This document shows positions 1-8,907 of a stretch of DNA of 64,000 nt, one piece after another. Source of the DNA: Caproiciproducens faecalis (GTDB lineage: Bacteria; Bacillota; Clostridia; Oscillospirales; Acutalibacteraceae); the NCBI RefSeq assembly GCF_019448085.1, contig NZ_JAGFNZ010000002.1, forward strand, positions 310,001-374,000. Direction: 5' to 3'. A program made the position numbers and the translations under genes. The first letter of the stretch is position 1. The number at the start of each line of letters is the position of its first letter. A model generated the notes under the pieces. That model was not told where the DNA came from, made no database searches, and saw nothing but the letters and a program-made list of their open reading frames with translations.

Positions 1-385
1 GACTCCTGCGGATATGGAAAAGATTCACGAAAAACTGCTTGCGTTTGAACGGGCGATGGAATCGGGTGATCCAAGCGTGATGGAAACAACCGATTATGAA
101 TTTCACAAGGCAATTTTGGAAACGAGCAGGAATCAGTTTATCCTGAACATTATGGACAATATCAACTGGCTGCAGCGGGAACTGCGCCGCGAGTCCTTTA
201 AAAGTCACCAGGAAGGCCTGAACGCGCAGGAAGGGCACCGCAAAATGTACGACGCAATGGTGAACAGTCAGACTGAAACAGCCGTGGAAGAGATGAGGAT
301 GCACGTTGCCTATTCACGCATCAATTACCTGAAAATGCTGAAAAACCTGCAATCTAAAATGTATGATAAAAATTCTGTGATATAA
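1..385 (+). CDS. GntR/FadR-family regulator, C-terminal FCD part (5' truncated by window)
   Basis: The frame is open from base 2 through the window edge, so the ATG at 14 is probably internal and the DNA-binding N-terminus lies outside. What remains is an all-helical FCD ligand-binding domain. The FHKAI segment carries the conserved His of the family, and a late H.RM...H.A pattern supplies the other usual metal or ligand histidines. FCD regulators of the LldR/GlcC type respond to lactate, glycolate or related organic acids. This one lies directly upstream of an etfBA and FAD-dehydrogenase operon on the same strand, so it probably controls it; that link is inference from position. Confidence 0.85.
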   Translation, partial: TPADMEKIHEKLLAFERAMESGDPSVMETTDYEFHKAILETSRNQFILNIMDNINWLQRELRRESFKSHQEGLNAQEGHRKMYDAMVNSQTETAVEEMRMHVAYSRINYLKMLKNLQSKMYDKNSVI

Positions 386-454
386 AAGTCACTAGAGGCT
401 AATTGGCCCGGCTTTTGGCAAAAGGTAATCTGAAATAAAAAGGAGAGTATGACA

Positions 455-919
455 ATGAAACAATATAAAATACAGGATATCGCCCCTGGCCTGATCAAGG
501 GGGTAGACGTTCAGATGCCCGGGGCAGCGGAGGTTTACCGGGAAAACTGGTTTGAGTGGAGAGCGACAACCCTGCGCGCCGGTATGAAACAGAGCACATT
601 GGCGGGCGGCGTGCTGAACATCTGGAAGCATACTCCGGTTTTTGCGGAGTTGGAGTACCACGAGGACTGCGAAATGTTCTATTTTGTACAAGGGACTGCC
701 ATTATGCCGTTTGCGGACATTCAAGACGGAAAAATCGATATGGACAGCGTCCAGCTTGTCAGAGTTCCCGCAGGCACACAAATCATTATCCACCCCAACA
801 AAGCGCATTTTGTAGCCGTAGCACAGGATGACACACCGGTTACGATCATTGTGACCAGTCCCGCAATGGACGCTCCCCGCCTCAGCCCCGCGGAAGCGTT
901 GGAAGGAATTACCCGTTAG
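455..919 (+). CDS. Cupin protein resembling ureidoglycolate lyase (AllA-like)
   Basis: A single-domain protein of about 154 residues. The central part has a cupin pattern: an H-E-D-C-E-M segment, then FYFVQG, and later a VPAG....HPNKAHF stretch like the ureidoglycolate lyase family. An ATG also exists at 449, but AGGAG at 441-445 sits 9 bases before the ATG at 455 and only 3 before 449, so 455 is preferred. It lies between the GntR regulator and etfB. Ureidoglycolate lyase makes glyoxylate and urea, but no other allantoin gene is visible. A small-acid binding or isomerising cupin serving the hydroxyacid dehydrogenase is as likely. The family call is moderate and the substrate unknown. Confidence 0.6.
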   Translation: MKQYKIQDIAPGLIKGVDVQMPGAAEVYRENWFEWRATTLRAGMKQSTLAGGVLNIWKHTPVFAELEYHEDCEMFYFVQGTAIMPFADIQDGKIDMDSVQLVRVPAGTQIIIHPNKAHFVAVAQDDTPVTIIVTSPAMDAPRLSPAEALEGITR

Positions 920-998
920 CAGGGAGCTTTGCCGGGACATCCGTTTGGGATGACTCTGCTTTATCACAATAACGGAAGAACATGAGGGAATAGCAGCG

Positions 999-1787
999 AT
1001 GAATATTTTAGTATGTATCAAGCAAGTACCCGGTACCAGCAACGTAGAGGTGGACCCCGTTACCGGGGTGCTCAAGCGCGACGGAGTCGCCTCAAAGATG
1101 AACCCCTACGATTTATACTCTCTGGAGCTGGCCATGTGTCTGCGTCAGCAGCACGGCGGCACTGTCGACGTGATTACGATGGGCCCCCCGCAGGCCAAGT
1201 CTTCGTTACTGGAAGCGATCTGCATGGGCGCCGACAAGGGGTGCCTTATCAGTGACCGCAGATTCGGCGGCGCGGACGTAGTTGCCACCAGTTACACCCT
1301 CTCTCAGGGAATTCGAAAAATGGGACAGTATGATCTGATTCTTTGCGGAAAGCAGACAACGGACGGCGACACCGCCCAGGTTGGGCCGGAAACGGCAGAA
1401 TTTCTAAATATTCCTCACGCCACAAACGTGCAGGAGATTACCGAAGCAGAAGATGGATTTCTTACCGTACGCATAACAATGGACGGTTTTGCACAGGTTC
1501 AAAAAATGCCCTTGCCCTGTCTTTTAACGGTGGAAAAAAACATCAATACGCCCCGGCTTCCTTCCTACCGGCGAAAATGTTCTGTCAATCCGGACGGCAT
1601 TTCTGTATTTTCCTTAGCCGATTTTGAGGACAAAAACGAGGGCCACTACGGCCTTTCGGGATCTCCCACACAAGTGGAACGTATTTTCCCACCGGAAAAA
1701 AATCTTTCGAAAGAGATTTACGAAGGTTCGGGCAATGAGCTTTCCCAAAAGCTTTTTGACCTGCTCTTGCAGAAAAAATTCATATAA
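999..1787 (+). CDS. etfB: Electron transfer flavoprotein, beta subunit
   Basis: 262 residues, the normal EtfB length. It starts with the typical [12 protein letters not shown] strand and has the family signature [16 protein letters not shown] near residues 115-132, which binds AMP or the bifurcating FAD. It pairs with EtfA, encoded 16 bases downstream, to form a cytoplasmic FAD heterodimer. With the GlcD-type dehydrogenase that follows, the order matches lctB-lctC-lctD of Acetobacterium. There, lactate is oxidised with NAD at the expense of reduced ferredoxin (flavin-based electron confurcation). A GAGGG ribosome site precedes the ATG. The subunit call is firm; bifurcation is inferred from context. 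Confidence 0.95.
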   Translation: MNILVCIKQVPGTSNVEVDPVTGVLKRDGVASKMNPYDLYSLELAMCLRQQHGGTVDVITMGPPQAKSSLLEAICMGADKGCLISDRRFGGADVVATSYTLSQGIRKMGQYDLILCGKQTTDGDTAQVGPETAEFLNIPHATNVQEITEAEDGFLTVRITMDGFAQVQKMPLPCLLTVEKNINTPRLPSYRRKCSVNPDGISVFSLADFEDKNEGHYGLSGSPTQVERIFPPEKNLSKEIYEGSGNELSQKLFDLLLQKKFI

Positions 1788-1803
1788 GGAGGGAAAGTTC
1801 GTT

Positions 1804-2994
1804 TTGTCTTACTTAAAAATCAATCATGATAAAATCACGGCCGAAAACGCAGAGGACTTAATGAAAATTTGTCCGTTTTCCGCCATTACATATGAAAACG
1901 GCAGGCTTGAAATCGGAGCCGGCTGCAAAATGTGCAAAATGTGTGTCAACAAAGGCCCCAAAGGTGCAATCGAATTCATTAAAGAAGAAGCCCCTTCCGT
2001 AGACAAATCTCTTTGGAAAGGAATCACCGTCTTTGTGGAGCACGACGAGGGCAGAATTCACCCTGTTACATTAGAACTGATCGGCAAAGCACGCGAGCTT
2101 GCCAAAGTGACCGGTCAGCCGGTGTACGCCCTGTTTATCGGCTTCAATATCGAGGATCAGGCAAAAAAACTGCTTTTTTACGGTGTGGACGAGGTTTTTC
2201 TCTATGACTCCCCTGCTTTGAAGCATTTTTTGATTCTTCCCTACGCCAACGTTTTTACCCATTTCATTAATCAGACAAAACCATCCTCCATTCTGGTGGG
2301 CGCTACCCATCTCGGGCGTTCTCTCGCGCCGCGTGTGGCGGCCCGTTTCCGTACCGGTCTGACCGCCGACTGCACCGTTCTGGATATGAAGGAAAACACC
2401 GACTTGGTACAGATACGTCCCGCGTTCGGCGGAAACATTATGGCGCAGATCGTTACACCGCGCAACCGGCCGCAGTTCTGCACTGTCCGCTACAAAATTT
2501 TTTCCGCACCGCCCAAACAGGAAACACCGCGGGGCAGAATCACCCGAATGGAAATAGAAGAAAAACAGCTTAAAGATACCATGCAGGTACTCGATATCAT
2601 TCGCAAGCCCAAGGATATCGACATCTCGGATGCCGATATCATCGTCGCTGTGGGCCGCGGTATTAAAAGTCAGGCGGATCTGGCTCTTGCAGAAGAGCTG
2701 GCGTCTTTGCTGGGCGCACAGATAGCCTGTACCCGTCCGCTGATTGAGGCGGGGTGGTTTGACGCCAAACACCAAATCGGCCTGAGCGGCAGAACCGTCA
2801 AAGCAAAGCTGATTATCACCCTCGGAATTTCCGGCTCCGTCCAGTTTGCCGCAGGTATGCGCAATTCCGACTGCATCGTCTCCGTTAATAAAGATAAAAA
2901 CGCCCCTATTTTCGACGTTGCACACTACGGTTTCGTGGGGGACCTGTATGAAATCGTACCGGCATTCATTCAGCAGATGAAGGAGGAAAACTGA
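1804..2994 (+). CDS. etfA: Electron transfer flavoprotein, alpha subunit with N-terminal one-cluster ferredoxin domain
   Basis: Start is TTG at 1804, 10 bases after AAGGAGG at 1786-1792; the longer frame from 1624 overlaps etfB and is not credible. The product is 396 residues. Residues 1-62 form a ferredoxin-like domain with CPFSAI and then GCKMCKMC. This keeps the four ligands of one [4Fe-4S] cluster, while the first CxxCxxC and the last CP of a normal two-cluster domain are missing. The C-terminal FAD domain shows GRGIKSQ (about 282), TRPLIEAGW (about 309) and GLSGRT (about 325), followed by a GISGSVQ segment and a VNKD segment. Such iron-sulfur-bearing EtfA proteins are typical of bifurcating lactate dehydrogenase complexes. 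The stop overlaps the next ATG by one base. Confidence 0.93.
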   Translation: MSYLKINHDKITAENAEDLMKICPFSAITYENGRLEIGAGCKMCKMCVNKGPKGAIEFIKEEAPSVDKSLWKGITVFVEHDEGRIHPVTLELIGKARELAKVTGQPVYALFIGFNIEDQAKKLLFYGVDEVFLYDSPALKHFLILPYANVFTHFINQTKPSSILVGATHLGRSLAPRVAARFRTGLTADCTVLDMKENTDLVQIRPAFGGNIMAQIVTPRNRPQFCTVRYKIFSAPPKQETPRGRITRMEIEEKQLKDTMQVLDIIRKPKDIDISDADIIVAVGRGIKSQADLALAEELASLLGAQIACTRPLIEAGWFDAKHQIGLSGRTVKAKLIITLGISGSVQFAAGMRNSDCIVSVNKDKNAPIFDVAHYGFVGDLYEIVPAFIQQMKEEN

Positions 2995-4388
2995 TGGATT
3001 ATCATAAAGTAACCGAACAGGAACTCCGCCGCCTGCGTGAAATCATCCCCGAGGATCGAATCCTGACGGGCGAAGAAATCGGCGAGGATTACAGCCATGA
3101 CGAATTGGGCGGAATCACGAACGCGCCGGAGGTGCTGATCCGTGTTTTAAGTACCGAAGAGATATCTGAAATTATGAAATACGCCAACTGTCAGCATATT
3201 CCCGTAGTCGTCCGCGGCTCTGGGACGGGTCTTGTTGGCGCCTCGGTCGCGCTGCACGGCGGCATCATGCTGGAAACCACCGGTATGAACCGTATCCTTG
3301 AACTGGACACGGAAAATCTTACGGTAACCGTCGAACCGGGTGTACTGCTGATGGAACTGTCCCAGTTTGCGGAGGAAAACGATTTTCTTTATCCGCCGGA
3401 CCCCGGAGAAAAATCGGCGACAATCGGCGGGAATATCAGCACCAACGCGGGTGGTATGCGCGCAGTCAAATACGGCGTAACGCGTGATTACGTCCGTGGC
3501 CTTACCGTTGTACTCCCCACCGGCGAAGTCATAAAGCTCGGCGGAAAAGTAGTCAAAAACAGCTCCGGCTACAGTCTGAAAGATCTTATGATTGGTTCCG
3601 AGGGTACTCTTGGCATCATTACCGAAGCGGTTCTTAAACTAGTGGCTCTGCCGAAAGTTTCTGTCAGCCTGCTGATCCCCTTCGCTGACATGGACGCAGC
3701 TCTGGAGGCGGTGCCTGAAATCATCAAATCCAAGGCAGTGCCCACGGCAATTGAGTTTATGGAACGCGGAACCATCCTTTTTGCCGAGGAATATCTGGGC
3801 AAAAAATTCCCGGACAGCAAGAGTGATGCCTACATTTTACTGACCTTTGACGGCAACTCGCTGGAACAGGTGGAACGAGACTACGACACGGTTGCAAAGC
3901 TCTGCATCGACCGCGGCGCGCTGGATGTCTACATCGTTGACACCGACGAGCGCAAACAGTCCGTCTGGTCGGCCCGCGGCGCGTTTCTCGAAGCTATTAA
4001 AGCCTCTACGACGGCAATGGATGAGTGTGACGTAGTCGTACCCCGTAACCGCGTGGCGGACTTTATAAAATTCACACACCAGCTGGCCCAGGAAATCGGT
4101 ATGCGAATTCCAAGCTTTGGCCATGCCGGTGACGGCAACCTCCATGTCTACCTTTGCCGCGATGAAATGGAGGAAAAAGAATGGCAAAAAAAGTTAGACA
4201 CTGTATTTGACGCCATGTACCGAAAAGCCGAGGAATACCATGGGCTTGTCTCCGGGGAACACGGTATTGGTTTTGCCAAGCGCAGATACCTATCGCGCCA
4301 GTACGGCGAAGCACAGATGCGCATTATGCGCGGAATCAAGCTGGCCTTTGACCCCAATGGAATTCTGAACCCCGGAAAAGTCGTGTAA
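2994..4388 (+). CDS. FAD-linked 2-hydroxyacid dehydrogenase (GlcD/LctD family)
   Basis: 464 residues. The N-terminal FAD_binding_4 fold has RGSGTGLVG (about residues 73-81) and [10 protein letters not shown], and the C-terminal FAD-oxidase domain has [11 protein letters not shown] (about 374-385) and SGEHGIG (about 419). The family oxidises D-lactate, glycolate or 2-hydroxyglutarate. Translational coupling to etfA (one-base overlap, AGGAGG at 2981) marks it as the catalytic subunit of an Etf-linked complex. The upstream FCD regulator and the general Lct layout favour D-lactate, but no lactate permease or racemase is adjacent. Glycolate or another 2-hydroxyacid remains possible. Confidence 0.9.
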   Translation: MDYHKVTEQELRRLREIIPEDRILTGEEIGEDYSHDELGGITNAPEVLIRVLSTEEISEIMKYANCQHIPVVVRGSGTGLVGASVALHGGIMLETTGMNRILELDTENLTVTVEPGVLLMELSQFAEENDFLYPPDPGEKSATIGGNISTNAGGMRAVKYGVTRDYVRGLTVVLPTGEVIKLGGKVVKNSSGYSLKDLMIGSEGTLGIITEAVLKLVALPKVSVSLLIPFADMDAALEAVPEIIKSKAVPTAIEFMERGTILFAEEYLGKKFPDSKSDAYILLTFDGNSLEQVERDYDTVAKLCIDRGALDVYIVDTDERKQSVWSARGAFLEAIKASTTAMDECDVVVPRNRVADFIKFTHQLAQEIGMRIPSFGHAGDGNLHVYLCRDEMEEKEWQKKLDTVFDAMYRKAEEYHGLVSGEHGIGFAKRRYLSRQYGEAQMRIMRGIKLAFDPNGILNPGKVV

Positions 4389-4491
4389 GCCAATCCGAAA
4401 TTCGGGACCTGCAAAGCCCGGCTGAACCTAAAATTCCAACAAACCATGACATAAATCGAAGTCATACCCTCTTCCAAGCAAACTAGGAATG

Positions 4492-4540
4492 CCCCCTGAA
4501 GCAGGCAGAAAATCACTGCCCGCTTCAGGGGGTTATTTCT
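4492..4540 (+). terminator. Rho-independent terminator, probably bidirectional
   Basis: CCCCCTGAAGC pairs perfectly with GCTTCAGGGGG, and the inner AGGCAG/CTGCCC arms extend the stem; a TTATTTCT tract follows on the + strand. It ends the etf operon and lies just past the stop of the convergent methyltransferase gene. Confidence 0.8.
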
Positions 4541-5201
4541 GTGCTTCCACCATAAAATAGGATATTCTGTTCTGACCGCCCTGCTCCGTTCTGTCGGCAG
4601 AATCGATCGCGATATTTTGGAATCCGGCCTGTGACCACAGAGCTCTAATCTCTTGTTCTTCGAAAAAATGGATGGTTCCCCTGTGAGCCAGATTTCCTTC
4701 CGTAATTTCTCTGTAAGTGTTTTCCTCCAGCTTTTCCCCGGTACCGTAGCCGGACATTCCCACCTTGAAAAGGCCCGTGGAAAACAGCTTCCCGCCAGTT
4801 TTTAAAACGCGGAAGCACTCCTGTAAGATCTTTTTTATATTTTCAGCCGTATTGCCGGAGATTGCGGCGGAGTCAACCAGCCCGTCAAAAAAGTCATCGG
4901 AATATGGCAGGCTGGCAGCATCGCTGACACAGATATGAGCGTACAGCCCTTCCTCCTGCATCCTTTGCCGAGCCTTATGGGCAGCTGTTTCTGAGCCGTC
5001 AAAAGCGTAGACGGCAAAGCCTTCCCTTGCCATATACCAGGTTACAGCGCCCGTTCCGCAACCGATATCCAGCAGTTTTATCTGCGCCCGGTTTTTTTTG
5101 TAAAAATTTCTTGCTATGAATCGGATAACCTCTTCGCTGGGGTATCTGCCCCACTCCTGATTTTGAAATATCTCTTCCCATGCATTGTCAAAGCTAGCCA
5201 T
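4533..5201 (-). CDS. Class I SAM-dependent methyltransferase
   Basis: About 222 residues. An ATG exists at 5225, but GGGAGG at 5208-5213 places the start at 5201 (MASFDNAWEE). Motif I is LLDIGCGTG near residue 40, followed by an acidic FDGSE (motif II) and a VSDAASLPY segment (motif III). This is the Methyltransf_11/25 fold. It stands alone between two terminators, so neighbours give no clue to its substrate. Small-molecule or quinone-like methyltransferases share this layout. The fold is certain, the substrate unknown. Confidence 0.88.
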   Translation of the reverse strand: MASFDNAWEEIFQNQEWGRYPSEEVIRFIARNFYKKNRAQIKLLDIGCGTGAVTWYMAREGFAVYAFDGSETAAHKARQRMQEEGLYAHICVSDAASLPYSDDFFDGLVDSAAISGNTAENIKKILQECFRVLKTGGKLFSTGLFKVGMSGYGTGEKLEENTYREITEGNLAHRGTIHFFEEQEIRALWSQAGFQNIAIDSADRTEQGGQNRISYFMVEAQK

Positions 5202-5509
5202 TTCGTACCTCCCGGCCAATCCCATTATAAGCTTATCTTATGTGGAACCGGTTACCCGTGTTACCCGCAACAAACCGTTAATGGGGTTGGACAAAGAGCA
5301 GGGACTACAAGAAAGCCTTCTGCATACTATACTAACAGCTTGATATCAGCTGCTTCCTGTGTTATAAGCGGTGAATCGGCATATTCCTGCCTGTCTAGTC
5401 GTCTTACAGACCTAGGTATATACCAAACATTGCAACAGTAATGACAGAAAGGGACTCAACCGCTCCAGATACAAGAAGCCGATATTAAGAAAATGAAAGA
5501 AGGATATGA
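5202..5509. other. Non-coding gap upstream of DUF4183 gene
   Basis: About 308 bases between the divergent methyltransferase and DUF4183 genes. No tRNA or strong hairpin is seen. A ribosome site (GAAGGA, 5498-5503) precedes the ATG at 5510. A CATATTCCT element near 5379-5388 loosely resembles a sporulation-sigma minus-10 box, but this is not strong enough to call as a promoter. Confidence 0.4.
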
Positions 5510-5881
5510 ATGGCATTACAGTTATTTAAGCTGGTTATGAACGGTGTAACCAACACGGTTCCGACGGAGCTGGGATATTTCACAACAGCCTCCGAGGATG
5601 TCACGATTAATTCTCTGACCTCCTACACCCTTTTGCCAGACCGTTTTGTAGATGACGACGGAGTTGCAGTAACCTCCATCATTCCAGCAGCGACAAGCAA
5701 CGGCTATTACACGCTGTTTATTGACGGTACGTTAACGCAGTCCAGCATGTATACCGTCGGTTCCGCCGCCGGTGTTACCATCGGCAACGCCGCGCTTACC
5801 CAAACAATCACGATTTTAGCAAGCTCCCCCATTACGCTGGCCGTAACTAACTTTGCACCAACCACTGCTGTAAACGGATAA
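5510..5881 (+). CDS. DUF4183 domain protein, single domain
   Basis: 123 residues, no signal peptide and no membrane segment. It is rich in Thr, Ser, Ala and Val and predicted all-beta. The segment TLFIDGTLTQSSMYTV corresponds to the hallmark [11 protein letters not shown] of DUF4183, and the same hallmark appears three times in the protein encoded at 21084-22535. DUF4183 proteins are widespread in spore-forming Firmicutes and are thought to lie on the cell or spore surface; function is unknown. It sits immediately beyond the 3' end of the nonulosonate glycosylation operon and could be an acceptor protein. That idea rests on position only. Confidence 0.7.
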   Translation: MALQLFKLVMNGVTNTVPTELGYFTTASEDVTINSLTSYTLLPDRFVDDDGVAVTSIIPAATSNGYYTLFIDGTLTQSSMYTVGSAAGVTIGNAALTQTITILASSPITLAVTNFAPTTAVNG

Positions 5882-5944
5882 ACCGCTCTTTTCCCAATAA
5901 CCATACCACTGGGCATACGGTTCAGTCGTTTCTTAATAAGCGTG

Positions 5945-5975
5945 AAAAGGATGTGCTCAACCGCACATCCTTTTT
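5945..5975. terminator. Bidirectional terminator between DUF4183 gene and GT2-TPR gene
   Basis: AAAAGGATGTGC-tcaacc-GCACATCCTTTTT is a perfect stem with a T run on + and a matching T run on - from the leading A residues. It separates two convergent genes. Confidence 0.9.
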
Positions 5976-5976
5976 G

Positions 5977-8532
5977 CTATCTGCTTTTGCTTCGTATTCT
6001 TTCCCGTTCGCTCCGTATCCGTTCACTGTAAGGGTACTTTCGAACCCCTTCCTCCAGTCTGCACAGCGCATAGTTTTTACAAATCGAAAAAATCAGCGGT
6101 AAAAGGCCTGAAGTTTCGTTTAATTGATTCAGTTGGTTTTCTGCTTCCGCCCTTTTTCCCTCAATCCACAGGATTGCGATTCTGTAAGCCATAGAGACAG
6201 AAGAAACCGCTTCATCCTCTGTATTCTGTATAAAGAACGAAAGCGACTGTTCAAACAATTGTCTTCTGAAATGGATAAATCCGTAAATATAATTTTCGAA
6301 CTCCCGCTTGCTCTGAAACCATTCGCCCTCCGCCGCCCACTTGCTTTTTACCAGAAATACATGAAACAGTTCCGGATCCTTTTCAAAGAAACAGGAGATT
6401 CTTTCCTGTGCGTGTTCATTCAACGGTTCCCATTGCAGTGTACGCAGATATGCGGTCAAAGCCCCCGTTCTATTTTCCATTTTCTCGTAATAAATTCCTG
6501 TCTGTTTGTGTATTTCCGCGCATGTCAGCTTCCACTCGCCATGATGAAAATTGTCTTTCTCCGGTTCGCGTACAATGTGCAAGCGATTGAAAAAAGCAAG
6601 CAATTCCTTGTACTGCCGATCCGGCACAGCCTGAGTCTCCGCCTTGCCGCCAACCGCTGCCTGCGTTTTGCGAATCCATTCTTGCAGATTCTTCATAAAA
6701 AACCTGGCCCACAGAACATATTCCAAATCTCCTATAGCCTGCGGTTTTCCCAGCTGTATCACCTGCTTTGCCAATTCTGTTTTTTCGTCGGACAACAGCT
6801 GCTCTATGACTTTTTGTTTAAATACCTTCTGCTTTTCCTCGTCGGAAATACACCGGAATATCATTTCGATGATCTCAAAATGATTGCCGCGCGCCCAAGC
6901 CCTTGCAAGGTTGATAAAATCATCGTCATTCGCCTGTTTTAATAGGAAAGAAAGCAGGACTTTTGCTTTTTCTTCCTGACCCAGCCATAAAAAATGGTCG
7001 TGAAGTTCCGCCGCCGTTTCATATTCCGGCCGTAACAACGCTTTGCCGTATGTTTCCTTTCCGGTCAATAATTCCTGAATGAATCGGTGCAGAGCCTTAA
7101 CCGGCTCGTCAATCCCCTGTGTATCATCCATTTCAGCAAGCAGCTGCTCCGCCTGCGGAAATTGATCGCGGAACCAGCGGTTTTGTATTTGAAGCAGCAG
7201 AATTTGACTGTAAAAAGGGCTTTCCTTACCAATGGCCGAAAAATCCTCCTGCTCTTCACCCAGCATCAGACGGCAGGACAGGCGAATGCTTTCCGTCTGT
7301 TCTCCTTTTCCGAGAAGCGACTCCAAGGCTTCCATATAATCCAAAACTTTCACATACTCCCGCTGTTGGAAAAGGATTTCCATCAGAGCGGCCAGCCGTT
7401 CCGGATTTTTCTGTTCCACCGACAGCTTCAACAAATGCTCCATAACTTCCACGGAAGCCGTTTTATGGATCAGCCGGCCTATTTTATGTAAAAGGCCGCG
7501 CTTTGCGCTGTTCAGTTCATAGGCGCGCTGATAACAGGCAAGTGCCTGTCGGCTATTTGACAGCTGTTCATGGATTTCTCCCAGCGTTTCAAACAGCACG
7601 AAATCTCCGATTTCCGGACAGGGTACGCAGCGCTCCGCCTGTTCTTTGATTTTCAGGCAGGCATCCAAGTCCTGAAGCGCTTCCCCGTATTGTCCAAGCT
7701 GTTTATGGATTTCTGCGCGCAAAATAAAGTAATCGGAATAAACCGGAAAATTTTTGATCCCCTCGCTCAGAGTATTCAGTGCTTCCTCGTACTTCTGCAG
7801 GCAAAGGTACGCCCAGCCAAGACATTTCAGCAGATGCGGAGCAAAGAGATCATCAAAATTTACTTCTGCTATCGCCGCCTGAAAATGCGGGACGCTCTCC
7901 TCATATTTTTTCTGGTTTAGCAGCTCCATTCCGGCCAAATACCGGACATAGCTGTCCAGCGGGCGTTCCTCCAGGTCTTTCTGTACCAGCGGAATCCGCT
8001 TACCCAGTTCGCGAAAAAGCGCCGTATCATCCCTATGTACTATTCGGACGGAGGCCGGTTCCAGCGCGTTGATCTGTTCGTCCGGGATTCTCTCAAAGGA
8101 TCTGTATTGAAAACGGTATTCCTTTCGGTTCCGAAACAGCCGCAGCGACTGAACGGGAGAAGAAACCGTATGTTCTCTGGTGGTGCCGTCCAGATGAAAC
8201 AGATACCCCTCGACATTTGGATTCATAAGCAGCTCCCGGATTTTCCCACGGTGTTCTTCGGGAACCATCTCCCCCGGCTGCAGGAAAAGAACCCATCTGC
8301 CCGCCGCGTGTTCCAGACAGAGATTTTTCGCCTCGCTCCAGCTGTCCGTCCATTCCATCTGATAAACCTGTGCGCCCTCCTGCCGTGCAAGCTCGACTGT
8401 ACGGTCAGTCGACCCTATGTCAACAAGAACCGTTTCGTCGGCGACTTCCTTAAACTCTTTTAAACTGTCAACAAGGTACTTTTCATCATTCTTCGTAACC
8501 ATGCACAGGCTTAACTGTTTTTTTTCGTTCAT
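5977..8532 (-). CDS. GT2-like glycosyltransferase fused to TPR repeats
   Basis: 851 residues. Residues 1-100 match a family 2 glycosyltransferase (LSLCMVTKND start, then VDIGSTDRT). Residues about 170-360 contain TPR helices (for example YLAGMELLNQKKYEES and CLGWAYLCLQKYEEAL), and the rest is further helical repeat. The usual DxD metal motif after the third strand (FLDADE in relatives) reads FLQPGE here, so metal-dependent catalysis is doubtful. It is the last gene of the long minus-strand glycosylation operon, 3 bases after a small TPR gene. It may transfer or elongate a sugar on a surface protein, or act as a scaffold for the Maf enzyme. The fold is confident, activity uncertain. Confidence 0.82.
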   Translation of the reverse strand: MNEKKQLSLCMVTKNDEKYLVDSLKEFKEVADETVLVDIGSTDRTVELARQEGAQVYQMEWTDSWSEAKNLCLEHAAGRWVLFLQPGEMVPEEHRGKIRELLMNPNVEGYLFHLDGTTREHTVSSPVQSLRLFRNRKEYRFQYRSFERIPDEQINALEPASVRIVHRDDTALFRELGKRIPLVQKDLEERPLDSYVRYLAGMELLNQKKYEESVPHFQAAIAEVNFDDLFAPHLLKCLGWAYLCLQKYEEALNTLSEGIKNFPVYSDYFILRAEIHKQLGQYGEALQDLDACLKIKEQAERCVPCPEIGDFVLFETLGEIHEQLSNSRQALACYQRAYELNSAKRGLLHKIGRLIHKTASVEVMEHLLKLSVEQKNPERLAALMEILFQQREYVKVLDYMEALESLLGKGEQTESIRLSCRLMLGEEQEDFSAIGKESPFYSQILLLQIQNRWFRDQFPQAEQLLAEMDDTQGIDEPVKALHRFIQELLTGKETYGKALLRPEYETAAELHDHFLWLGQEEKAKVLLSFLLKQANDDDFINLARAWARGNHFEIIEMIFRCISDEEKQKVFKQKVIEQLLSDEKTELAKQVIQLGKPQAIGDLEYVLWARFFMKNLQEWIRKTQAAVGGKAETQAVPDRQYKELLAFFNRLHIVREPEKDNFHHGEWKLTCAEIHKQTGIYYEKMENRTGALTAYLRTLQWEPLNEHAQERISCFFEKDPELFHVFLVKSKWAAEGEWFQSKREFENYIYGFIHFRRQLFEQSLSFFIQNTEDEAVSSVSMAYRIAILWIEGKRAEAENQLNQLNETSGLLPLIFSICKNYALCRLEEGVRKYPYSERIRSERERIRSKSR

Positions 8533-8535
8533 GGA

Positions 8536-8907
8536 TCAGTGGCCTCCTTCCCGTGTTTTTCTGAAAGACTCATCAATTTGAGCGGCGGCGGCGTACTCCC
8601 CCAGCTGATAGAAGGTATCCCCCAGCCTTTCCATCGCTTTTCTGTCTTCGGGAAAAATCGCGAGATAAGCCCCGTATTGTTTGGCGGCCTCTTCCCACTC
8701 AAACCGGGTATATAGAAGGGTTGCGTAATTATAAAGAATCTCCCCGTCTTCCGGATGAAGCTCATATGCCTTTTTCAGAAATCGCATCGAATTGTCCCAA
8801 TCCTTCATCCGGTAAAGCAGAACGCCGATGTCGTTCAGAAGAACGGGATTCTCCGGCTCCATTAAAAAAAGATCAAGCTTCCGTTTTAATTCATTCATCC
8901 CGCTCAT
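8536..8907 (-). CDS. Small TPR-repeat protein
   Basis: 123 residues with about three TPR units (VLLNDIGVLLYRMKDWDNS, ILYNYATLLYTRFEWEEAA, AMERLGDTFYQLGEYAAA). TPR folds bind peptides or partner proteins. The start overlaps the stop of the Maf-type gene (ATGA), with GAGGAGGG just upstream, so the two are translationally coupled. A role as adaptor between the glycosyltransferases and their acceptor is inferred from position. Confidence 0.8.
   Translation of the reverse strand: MSGMNELKRKLDLFLMEPENPVLLNDIGVLLYRMKDWDNSMRFLKKAYELHPEDGEILYNYATLLYTRFEWEEAAKQYGAYLAIFPEDRKAMERLGDTFYQLGEYAAAAQIDESFRKTREGGH

Noticed and set aside
392-1075. Minus-strand frame of 227 codons opposite the cupin gene
   Set aside because: Antisense to a well-supported cupin gene with a good ribosome site; cysteine-rich, low-complexity translation typical of a shadow frame.
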